NCBI GenBank assembly: GCA_947303535.1
Contig: CAMYYQ010000077.1
Span: 1-6,271, forward strand
From: an uncultured Ruminococcus sp.
GTDB taxonomy: Bacteria; Bacillota_A; Clostridia; Oscillospirales; Ruminococcaceae
Reading direction: 5' to 3'
DNA: 6,271 nt
Below are positions 1 to 5,296 of this stretch, piece after piece; within the stretch, counting starts at the first letter, position 1, and each line of letters begins with the position of its first letter. Below the pieces are notes generated by a model. The model saw only the letters and a program-made list of their open reading frames with translations. It did no database searches and was not told where the DNA came from. A program made the translations under genes and the position numbers.

Positions 1-2863
1 TGAATGACTCGAGCTGTACAGTATCCATTGAACCGATTGCCCATGTGAGCTGAACAGGCTCGCCGTCTTCTGTACTGAAGTTTCTCTTGAAGTCAACAAT
101 TACACTATAGCCTCTGTTTGTTACATTCTTACCTGTAACTACGCCGCCAACAACTTCAACGTCAGCAGCTGTCATAGCAGCAGGCTTATTATCTGAGAAT
201 GCATTATATGCAGCAGCAATGTCTGCTTCTGTTATTCTGTAGTAGTCTTCTGTTGCATTGATAGTAGGAATAATAAATGATGTGAAATCTGTGCTTACTA
301 CAGCAGGACTAACTGTAAAGCGACCTGCTTCACCGGTCCAGTCATCCTCAACAATATAGTTTGAGTTACCTGTTCCAAGAGTATTGATGTTGTCAACTTC
401 TATTCTGTATGAACCAACATTATACTTATTATCAGGATTATATTTGCCAACATAACCGCCGCCTACATTGTATACAGAGAAAGTGAATCCCTGAATGAAC
501 TGCTTTGTGATATCGTTATTGTTTGCGTCTACGACCTTTGCCTTTACAGCAGTCTGCTTGTCACCGTAGTTGAGCTGCTCAGTATAGCCCTCTGCAACTA
601 CCTTGATAGGCATTGGATCAATGTACATACGAGTCTTCTTGTATACATCAGCCTGATTGCGGGTATATTTTACATATACAGTATATTCACCTGCGTTTGA
701 AGGAAGATGCTCTTCATCTGATGCAGGCTTAGCAGCATCAAATTCAGCCTTATTAGCTTCTGTATATTCATAACCCTCTGCAAATCTCAGCTCGTATGCA
801 GTATTAGCATATATGTTATCCTTTGTTTTTTCAACAACGTCTTCGCCATAATACATCCAGAAACTACTTAAGTTTACTTTAGGCTCTGTAATGATCTCCC
901 ACTTAACAGTGAGGTCTTCGTCACCTGTAGAGTTATTGCTGTCCTTACTTGTAAGGTTTATCTCGTTAAGGCCGGGATACTTAGCAGATGTAGCACCTGT
1001 TGCATAGTACAGGCTCGATTCATTGTAGTTATTTACAGCTACACCATCGACCCAGATCTCAGGAGTAATAACACTGCCTGTGCTGAATATCTGATATGTA
1101 CCTGTAGCCTTATTGATAGCGTACTCTGTTCCGTTTACAAAGAACTTAACACGGCCTGCGTTTACGCTTGCAGGAAGGATAGTGAATGTCTGCTCAACAG
1201 CAACTATGCTGCCCTCACCGTTATCAGGCATTCCGTCCTTGTCAGTCTTTGTGAAAGTAACAACGACCTTATAATCGCCTGCGTCCTTAGGAGCAGCTGT
1301 AAGCTCTGTTGTTGTACCGTCCTTGTTAACCTTGTAATACTTAATATCAGGATCAGCTAAATATGTCTCAACAACTGCATCGCTTGCGTTAGTATCCTTG
1401 ATTGAAACATTTGTCTTAACTGCGCTCTTTGTATCAAATACAAATGAACCGCCCTGGCTCTTTGTGGATACCCAGCCTATTGGGTTAGTTTCAGTTACCT
1501 TTTCTGGGTCGGTATAACCAAAGTCAAGAGTAACCTCTGCTGCTACTGCATCGAGATCGCTCTCAGGAGCTGTACACTTAACGTTGACCTTATTGCCGTC
1601 AACTGTGTATACACGCTGGTGAATGTGTGGTCCTATTTCAAATGTTACAACATCATAGCCTAATGTAAATGATGTTGAATATGTCTTAGTACCTGTTTCC
1701 TGACCCTGAGCGTTCTTATCCTTAACGATAGGAGCAGAAACAACGTTGAGCTTAGCATCGTTATTAAGGCTGTTTTCAGCTGTTATGCCTGAAACAGTTA
1801 CTGTATAATTAAGTCCTGCAACTAAATTTGCATATACGTCTGCATTTGTATCATCATCAGCTACTGAGATGACATTATTGTTGAAGTTGTTCTTTACTGT
1901 TGCACCGTCAGGAACTATGAGGTCTGCCTTAGCGATCTCTATGTTCATATTTGTATCAGCTACGATAAACTTATAAACATAATTGCCTGCTTCATTTACT
2001 TCATAGAATCTTGGAGCATCGTAAAGATTGTTATATGTATTATCATTATAGTTGAATGTAAGAAGTGACTTTGATTCAAGTGTTATAACATCGCCGAACT
2101 TAGCCTCGTATGCATAGATAGCATTTCTACCGAACTTTGTGACCTCATCTGTCTCGCCGTCTTTACCAACAACGTTCATTGAAACCAGATATTCTTTCTC
2201 GAGGTAGATGTTTGGCTCAGCCTCTTCGTCAAAGTTATATGCAGCATATTTCATAGCATTGATCGCAACGCCATCAACAGCAGCGATCTCATATGTGAAG
2301 CCGTTCTTTAAGTCAGCATTTGTTGTTGTAACTGCACTGATATCATTTGAAACGATAGATCCGTCATTATTAAGAACATAGTTTATGCTCTCATCATATG
2401 CCATACCGAGTGTCTCTTCGATAACCATAGAATTAGAAACATAAAGCCCCTGTGTGCCGTCAAATACTTCGTACCACGCGTTCTCCGATTCATCATAAGC
2501 AAACTGTGTAGGATCAACGTTTCCGTAAGTAGTCACATCACTGAAATCCAAAGGAATGATGCTGCTTATAACAACCTTTCCTCCGTCAGCCTTAGCCTTA
2601 CCTTCGAGCTTGCCACCCTTAGCAACGACCTCGCTCTTGCCGATTTCTGTGTCGCCGATCTTTACAGATTTGATGTAATCCTTAACGCTTGCTACATTAA
2701 CATACTGATCGATCTGCACAACAGGAGCTTCATCTGCGTATGCAACTATTGCGTTGCCTCCTGTCAAAAAGCCTCCAACGTTCGCTGGCATCATGCCGGC
2801 TACAGTGAGCATTGAGACAGCTGATGCTGCAACTCTCTTGAATGTGTTGTTATGTTTTTTCAT
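1..2863 (-). CDS. Large secreted surface protein with MBG/Ig-like beta-sandwich repeats (partial, C-terminus missing)
   Basis: The frame stays open for 954 codons from 2863 to the left edge without a stop, so the C-terminus and any anchor (LPXTG, dockerin, SLH) are not visible. The N-terminus is a typical signal peptide: basic MKKHNNTFKRV, a hydrophobic stretch at residues 11-40, then AYA before Asp44, a good signal peptidase I site. The mature part is rich in Asn, Thr, Val, Asp and Tyr and has almost no cysteine (I noticed one). Segments near residues 530-565 (GDYKVVVTF then FTILPA) and 715-855 (GEYTVYVKY, IDPMPIKVVAEGYTEQLNYGD, GSYRIEVDN, FTVSPA) follow the rhythm of MBG/YDG-type bacterial Ig-like domains, in which a YGD motif is followed by a GxY strand and a closing F-T-x-x-P strand. 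I infer an extracellular adhesin or structural surface protein; no enzyme motif is seen. Two ATGs lie close together (2869 and 2863). The second is 8 nt from the ribosome site and is preferred. Confidence 0.85.
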   Translation of the reverse strand, partial: MKKHNNTFKRVAASAVSMLTVAGMMPANVGGFLTGGNAIVAYADEAPVVQIDQYVNVASVKDYIKSVKIGDTEIGKSEVVAKGGKLEGKAKADGGKVVISSIIPLDFSDVTTYGNVDPTQFAYDESENAWYEVFDGTQGLYVSNSMVIEETLGMAYDESINYVLNNDGSIVSNDISAVTTTNADLKNGFTYEIAAVDGVAINAMKYAAYNFDEEAEPNIYLEKEYLVSMNVVGKDGETDEVTKFGRNAIYAYEAKFGDVITLESKSLLTFNYNDNTYNNLYDAPRFYEVNEAGNYVYKFIVADTNMNIEIAKADLIVPDGATVKNNFNNNVISVADDDTNADVYANLVAGLNYTVTVSGITAENSLNNDAKLNVVSAPIVKDKNAQGQETGTKTYSTSFTLGYDVVTFEIGPHIHQRVYTVDGNKVNVKCTAPESDLDAVAAEVTLDFGYTDPEKVTETNPIGWVSTKSQGGSFVFDTKSAVKTNVSIKDTNASDAVVETYLADPDIKYYKVNKDGTTTELTAAPKDAGDYKVVVTFTKTDKDGMPDNGEGSIVAVEQTFTILPASVNAGRVKFFVNGTEYAINKATGTYQIFSTGSVITPEIWVDGVAVNNYNESSLYYATGATSAKYPGLNEINLTSKDSNNSTGDEDLTVKWEIITEPKVNLSSFWMYYGEDVVEKTKDNIYANTAYELRFAEGYEYTEANKAEFDAAKPASDEEHLPSNAGEYTVYVKYTRNQADVYKKTRMYIDPMPIKVVAEGYTEQLNYGDKQTAVKAKVVDANNNDITKQFIQGFTFSVYNVGGGYVGKYNPDNKYNVGSYRIEVDNINTLGTGNSNYIVEDDWTGEAGRFTVSPAVVSTDFTSFIIPTINATEDYYRITEADIAAAYNAFSDNKPAAMTAADVEVVGGVVTGKNVTNRGYSVIVDFKRNFSTEDGEPVQLTWAIGSMDTVQLESF

Positions 2864-2871
2864 ACTCATAT

Positions 2872-2877
2872 CCTCCT
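2872..2877 (-). promoter_or_regulatory. Ribosome binding site of the surface protein gene
   Basis: The minus strand reads AGGAGGATATGAGTATG. The perfect AGGAGG is 8 nt from the ATG at 2863 but only 2 nt from the ATG at 2869, so it decides for the 2863 start. Confidence 0.85.
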
Positions 2878-2893
2878 GAATATAATTTTTTTC

Positions 2894-2913
2894 GGACTTT
2901 AGTCCATTTTTTT
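2894..2913. repeat. Short palindrome flanked by T-tracts
   Basis: GGACT-TT-AGTCC (2894-2905) is a perfect 5-bp palindrome. On the plus strand it has a run of seven T both before it (2886-2892 region) and after it (2907-2913), so on that strand it looks like a short intrinsic terminator. On the minus strand, the sense of the surface-protein leader, it is followed by A residues and cannot terminate. There it would be a small hairpin just upstream of the ribosome site. No plus-strand gene needs terminating here, so its role is unclear. Confidence 0.4.
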
Positions 2914-2947
2914 GTTTCACAATAACGGCTCATGAAACATATATCCA

Positions 2948-2962
2948 GCAGCTTGACGCTGC
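2948..2962 (-). repeat. Hairpin in the surface-protein leader
   Basis: GCAGC (2948-2952) and GCTGC (2958-2962) form a perfect 5-bp, GC-rich stem with a 5-nt loop. In the minus-strand RNA it can be extended by CC/GG pairs beyond one U-U mismatch. It sits in the middle of the long untranslated leader, about 85 nt before the start codon. Confidence 0.5.
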
Positions 2963-3037
2963 AGGGTAAACTATGTTGATACCGCATCTGATCTATCCCC
3001 GAAACTGAGTACCCCTACTTACAGCTCGGTTTGCGCC

Positions 3038-3088
3038 GCATTTGATATAAATAATATATATCATTCTCTACAGAGCGTAATCAAATGC
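3038..3088 (-). repeat. 9-bp inverted repeat inside the leader
   Basis: GCATTTGAT (3038-3046) and ATCAAATGC (3080-3088) are exact reverse complements separated by 33 AT-rich bases. In the minus-strand RNA this makes a 9-bp stem immediately before the G-rich part of the leader. Its base overlaps one arm of the proposed closing stem (3035-3039), which could allow alternative folds. Confidence 0.55.
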
Positions 3089-3164
3089 CATAAAAACGAC
3101 CGCTATTACATTTTATCCAAAATGAATAGCTATAATGTATACAAAACATATAAAGTAAACACAC

Positions 3165-3200
3165 TAATTTAGCTTAACGGTAATTCGTGCTGCTAAATTA
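3165..3200 (-). repeat. 9-bp inverted repeat at the predicted transcription start
   Basis: TAATTTAGC (3165-3173) and GCTAAATTA (3192-3200) are exact reverse complements with an 18-nt spacer. The outer arm coincides with the predicted transcription start of the surface protein gene. It could be a 5'-end stem-loop that protects the mRNA, or an operator for a dimeric regulator overlapping the start. The sequence does not tell these apart. Confidence 0.5.
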
Positions 3201-3207
3201 TGATTTT

Positions 3208-3236
3208 ATTTTAGCATTGCTTAGCCGATTTGTCAA
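3208..3236 (-). promoter_or_regulatory. Sigma-A promoter of the surface protein gene
   Basis: On the minus strand, TTGACA (3236-3231) is followed after exactly 17 nt by TAAAAT (3213-3208). A TGC triplet directly precedes the -10 box, giving an extended -10. The -35 is perfect consensus and the -10 matches five of six. Transcription should begin near 3201. A weaker alternative box set may lie further downstream, around 3130-3160 (TTTACT ... TATAGC, 19-nt spacer), but it is much poorer. Confidence 0.8.
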
Positions 3237-3743
3237 CCAATAAATTGTAAATAAATTATTTTCGGCATTTTAACAGAAAATGTTTATACTTTAGGTATAT
3301 CGCAGCCGCTGTAAAACACGACGGCATATATATTTTTTTAATTTCTCCCACAAAATGTTAGGCTTACGGAGCTTTTTCGTTTATCGGTGAACAAAGGCAG
3401 ATCTATAGCTTTTTAAAGTAATATATGCAAATTCTCCGCATTATGAGCAATGCTGACAGCCGCCTGTTTCGGGAGTTTCCGCCCGTTTCCGCAGCAGGCT
3501 GTATCATGTATATCAACGGTATATCCACAGCTTTCCGCACCGCAAAACAATTGCATCACAGCAGGTCGCATATTCTGTATACCCCTTATTTCCGAACTTT
3601 TGCATTGCCGCTGATACTGATAGTTATTTTGCACAAAAGGATTTAACATTAATTGGAGAAAAATTGTTTTAATAAAATAATATTCCGCCGCATATATTGT
3701 TGAAACATTATATATTCTTTCGTCTCTTCGCGATTATTCCGAC
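3237..3743. other. Intergenic stretch without a supportable gene
   Basis: This lies between the leftward promoter (3208-3236) and the A/T repeats next to the rightward promoter. Two opposite overlapping ORFs cover 3413-3649, but neither has a ribosome site or recognisable protein features. The segment at about 3430-3620 is visibly richer in G and C than its AT-rich flanks and includes a possible stem, ACAGCC (3456-3461) with GGCTGT (3497-3502), around an inner CGGG/CCCG pair (3470-3473 and 3482-3485). It might be a gene remnant or an unannotated RNA. I see no tRNA, rRNA, IS end or CRISPR repeat. Confidence 0.5.
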
Positions 3744-3803
3744 TCGGGCATCAAAAAAATCTCTGTTTTTTCACCCGATCTCCAAAAAAATTTCTTTTTT
3801 GAG
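3744..3803. repeat. Two consecutive A/T-tract inverted repeats
   Basis: The first unit pairs TCGGG (3744-3748) with CCCGA (3774-3778) and an inner A7 run (3753-3759) with T6 (3766-3771). The second pairs CTC plus A7 (3780-3790, one bulged C) with T6-GAG (3795-3803). The two units also resemble each other as direct repeats (AAAAAAAT, TCT, T6). They end exactly at the -35 region of the kinase-operon promoter. Likely readings are a bidirectional terminator or insulator, or a curved upstream element for the promoter. The stems are mostly A-U, so neither is a strong intrinsic terminator. Confidence 0.45.
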
Positions 3804-3832
3804 TAGACATAAACTTTAACTTATGCTATAAT
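3804..3832 (+). promoter_or_regulatory. Sigma-A promoter of the kinase-PqqD-peptidase operon
   Basis: TAGACA (3804-3809, five of six consensus bases) is followed after 17 nt by TATAAT (3827-3832), with TGC directly in front as an extended -10. Transcription should start near 3839, giving a leader of only about 25 nt. The promoter is close to consensus, so the operon is probably well expressed unless repressed. The A/T repeats immediately upstream may act as an UP-like element. Confidence 0.82.
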
Positions 3833-3853
3833 TATAACACTATACTTGAAATT

Positions 3854-3857
3854 GGAG
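3854..3857 (+). promoter_or_regulatory. Ribosome binding site that fixes the kinase start
   Basis: GGAG in the context TTGGAGAAAGTAATG lies 6 nt before the ATG at 3864. It falls inside the longer reading that would begin with TTG at 3846, so that TTG is not the start. Confidence 0.75.
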
Positions 3858-3863
3858 AAAGTA

Positions 3864-4598
3864 ATGTTTACAGGAAAATACAAAATGGCAGATAAGGTCA
3901 TCAAAGTGACCTCAATGTATGAGAAAGTACATGATTATTGCAGAGACTATCTCACCGACGAGCCTGCTGATTTTTCGGTGGATATTTCCGAAGAAGATAT
4001 CATTTACGAAAAGCAGAAGTCGGATTCCGAATATGCTTATGAGGGCTTGCCTGCACCTGACTTTTCCGACGACTTATTGGAGGAAACGGCAGTATATCGC
4101 AAGATAGCCGAGGAAATGCCCAGCTATGATGCATTTGTGTTCCACGGCTCTGTAATAGCAGTTGACGGAGAAGGCTTCCTGTTTACAGCTAAATCAGGTA
4201 CAGGAAAATCCACGCATACACGGCTCTGGCGCGAATACTTCGGCGATAAAGCCGTCATGGTCAACGACGACAAGCCGCTGCTCAGGATAACCGAAAGCGG
4301 AGTTACCGCTTACGGCACTCCCTATAACGGAAAGCATCATCTCGGCTGCAATATGGCAGTGCCGCTGAAAGCGATATGCATACTTACACGCGGCGAGAAG
4401 AACAGTATCGTCCCCATTGACAAAGCAGAGGCTTATTCAATGCTGCTTCAGCAGATATATCGTCCCCACGATGCGGTGCAAATGGGTAAGACCTTAAAAC
4501 TTGTGGACAGGCTTGCTGCTAATGTGAAATTGTACAGACTTGCCTGCAATATGGATATAGAGGCGGCTGAAGTCGCATATAACGGAATGAAAGGATAA
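3864..4598 (+). CDS. HPr-kinase/PEPCK-fold kinase, resembling lasso-peptide tailoring kinases (PadeK type)
   Basis: The protein has 244 residues from the ATG at 3864. The ATP-binding P-loop is AKSGTGKST at 109-117 (the usual first Gly is Ala), followed by VMVNDDKP with the acidic pair Asp135-Asp136 expected for metal and phosphate binding in the HPr kinase/phosphorylase fold. Then comes the family block YGTPYNGKHHLGCN (about 150-163) and the C-terminal YRPHDA and YRLACNMDIEAAEVAY stretches. Residues 1-90 are an acidic N-terminal part without known motifs. There is no signal peptide or membrane segment, so it should be cytoplasmic. Proteins of this type occur next to PqqD genes, and characterised members (PadeK of the paeninodin cluster, ThcoK) phosphorylate the C-terminal serine of a lasso precursor peptide. 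I infer a peptide substrate here, but the substrate is not visible. It is first in the operon, and its last codons carry the AAGGA ribosome site of the next gene. Confidence 0.8.
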   Translation: MFTGKYKMADKVIKVTSMYEKVHDYCRDYLTDEPADFSVDISEEDIIYEKQKSDSEYAYEGLPAPDFSDDLLEETAVYRKIAEEMPSYDAFVFHGSVIAVDGEGFLFTAKSGTGKSTHTRLWREYFGDKAVMVNDDKPLLRITESGVTAYGTPYNGKHHLGCNMAVPLKAICILTRGEKNSIVPIDKAEAYSMLLQQIYRPHDAVQMGKTLKLVDRLAANVKLYRLACNMDIEAAEVAYNGMKG

Positions 4599-4603
4599 TT
4601 ATT

Positions 4604-4864
4604 ATGAAGCTCAACAGTTCATTTATTACTCATAACGACGGAGATCAGAAACTCATCGTCTCTACAGGAGCAAGCAAGTTCTCGGGACTTGCCCGCGGCA
4701 ACGAGACAGCAGGATTTATCATAGACTGCCTTGAAAATGACACAACAGAGGCAGAGATCGTTGCTAAGATGCAGGAAAAATACGACGGTCCAAAGGAAGC
4801 TATGGAGCGTGACGTAAAGAAGATCATCGACCAGCTCAGAAAAATCGGAGCAATTGATGAATAA
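4604..4864 (+). CDS. PqqD-family peptide-recognition protein (RRE / lasso B1-like)
   Basis: This is an 86-residue protein with the PqqD pattern: an N-terminal beta part, then SGLARGNETAGFIIDCLEND (about 27-46; the usual form is LN-TA--IW-LLDG), TEAEIVAKM, a central helix with YDG, and the closing RDVKKIIDQLRKIGAID (about 69-85), matching the family's DV--FL--L---GLI. PqqD-like domains (RiPP recognition elements) bind the leader of a precursor peptide and hand it to modifying enzymes. The ATG is 8 nt after AAGGA (4591-4595) and 5 nt after the kinase stop. The stop overlaps the peptidase start. This is not evidence of PQQ synthesis: no pqqA, pqqC or pqqE is present. The small stand-alone size fits the B1 protein of split lasso systems in Gram-positive bacteria. 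Confidence 0.85.
   Translation: MKLNSSFITHNDGDQKLIVSTGASKFSGLARGNETAGFIIDCLENDTTEAEIVAKMQEKYDGPKEAMERDVKKIIDQLRKIGAIDE
4847..4850 (+). promoter_or_regulatory. Ribosome binding site that fixes the peptidase start
   Basis: GGAG lies inside the end of the PqqD-family gene, 6 nt before the ATG at 4857. It supports that ATG over the TTG at 4854. Confidence 0.7.
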
Positions 4865-5294
4865 ATCAACTTTTGAGGAACAGCTTGCCAAAAACGGGAA
4901 GCTGTTCTACACTAATAAGGGTGACAGTATGATGCCGCTGATAAAACAGGACAGGGATCTGCTTATAATCTCCCCTGTTGACGGCAGGCTGAAAAAGTAT
5001 GATGTCCCGCTGTATAAGCGTGACAGCGGACAGTATGTGCTTCACAGGATACTGAAAGTCAGGTCTGACGATTACGTTATCTGCGGGGATAACCGCTGGA
5101 CAAAGGAATACGGCATACAGGACAGGCATATTATCGGCGTACTGACGGGGGTCGTGCGCAACGGTAAGGAGATCTCGGTAAACAACCTGAAATACAGGCT
5201 TTATGTGCATTTGTGGTGCGATCTTTTTCCGATAAGAGCCTTCCTTGTCCATGCTGTCAGCAAAATAAAGAGAATGAAAAAAAGGGGGAGATAA
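4857..5294 (+). CDS. Small S24/S26-type serine peptidase (signal-peptidase-like, Ser-His type)
   Basis: The 145-residue protein contains the signal peptidase/LexA-type boxes in order: KGDSMMPLI (21-29) with the probable nucleophile Ser24, DLLIISPVDGRLKKYDVPLY (34-53; the usual GD-V-Y position), VLHRIL (61-66) with His63, and VICGDNRW (74-81). His in an HRI box rather than Lys is the arrangement of SipW/ER-type signal peptidases, so the dyad is probably Ser24-His63. There is no N-terminal membrane anchor. The C-terminal 30 residues are amphipathic and end strongly basic (KIKRMKKRGR), perhaps touching the membrane. The gene overlaps the PqqD-family gene by 8 bp and is followed after 2 nt by the methyltransferase, so it belongs to the same pathway. 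A natural job is removal of a leader peptide from an exported or modified peptide; this is inferred from context. Confidence 0.78.
   Translation: MNKSTFEEQLAKNGKLFYTNKGDSMMPLIKQDRDLLIISPVDGRLKKYDVPLYKRDSGQYVLHRILKVRSDDYVICGDNRWTKEYGIQDRHIIGVLTGVVRNGKEISVNNLKYRLYVHLWCDLFPIRAFLVHAVSKIKRMKKRGR
5284..5290 (+). promoter_or_regulatory. Ribosome binding site that fixes the methyltransferase start
   Basis: GGGGGAG at the end of the peptidase gene lies 6 nt before the ATG at 5297. It excludes the in-frame ATG at 5213, which is deep within the peptidase gene and has no ribosome site. Confidence 0.8.
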
Positions 5295-5296
5295 TA

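Larger units (their letters stand above)
2864..3201 (-). promoter_or_regulatory. Long structured 5' untranslated leader of the surface protein gene, class unknown
   Basis: The predicted start of transcription near 3201 and the start codon at 2863 leave a leader of about 337 nt, far longer than translation needs. It contains a 9-bp inverted repeat at its 5' end (3165-3200), a second 9-bp inverted repeat (3038-3088), the hairpin at 2948-2962, and the palindrome at 2894-2905. A possible long-range stem joins GCGGC (minus strand, 3039-3035) to GCCGU (2929-2925). It shares two bases with the 3038-3088 hairpin, so the two could exclude each other as in a switch. G-rich pieces such as GTAGGGGTACTC and TTTCGGGGATAGATC faintly recall the ydaO/yuaA (c-di-AMP) riboswitch. 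The strictly conserved cores of that class and of c-di-GMP-I are not present, so I do not assign a family. Confidence 0.45.

Noticed and set aside
2925..3040. c-di-GMP-I riboswitch in the leader
   Set aside because: A GCAAACC piece is present, but the downstream GACGCAAAGC and the GGTAGCGGGGTTACC-like core are missing.
3466..3490. Tandem GTTTC repeats as a CRISPR or iteron array
   Set aside because: Only three 5-6-base copies spaced 9-10 bases apart; too short and too few to be more than chance.
3425..3646. Plus-strand 73-codon ORF as a gene
   Set aside because: No ribosome site or promoter and no protein-like features; a by-product of the GC-richer segment.
3413..3649. Minus-strand 78-codon ORF as a gene
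   Set aside because: No ribosome site before its first ATG, no recognisable domain, and it overlaps an equally long ORF on the other strand. Kept only as a low-level finding.
3751..3810. 19-codon minus-strand ORF (starting MSTQKRNFF) as a precursor peptide
   Set aside because: No ribosome site. Its codons are made by the A/T-tract repeats, and it overlaps the -35 box of the rightward promoter.
3846..3863. TTG start at 3846 for the kinase
   Set aside because: The GGAG ribosome site lies inside this extension and points to the ATG at 3864. The TTG is also only a few bases after the predicted transcription start.
3919..4107. Plus-strand ORF inside the kinase gene
   Set aside because: Out-of-frame shadow of the kinase reading frame, with no ribosome site.
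4604..4864. Pyrroloquinoline quinone biosynthesis
   Set aside because: Only a PqqD-like recognition protein is present. No pqqA, pqqC or pqqE neighbours are seen, and PqqD folds are common in other peptide pathways.
5213..5296. Longer methyltransferase start at 5213
   Set aside because: It lies deep within the peptidase gene and has no ribosome site, while the ATG at 5297 has GGGGGAG 6 nt upstream.
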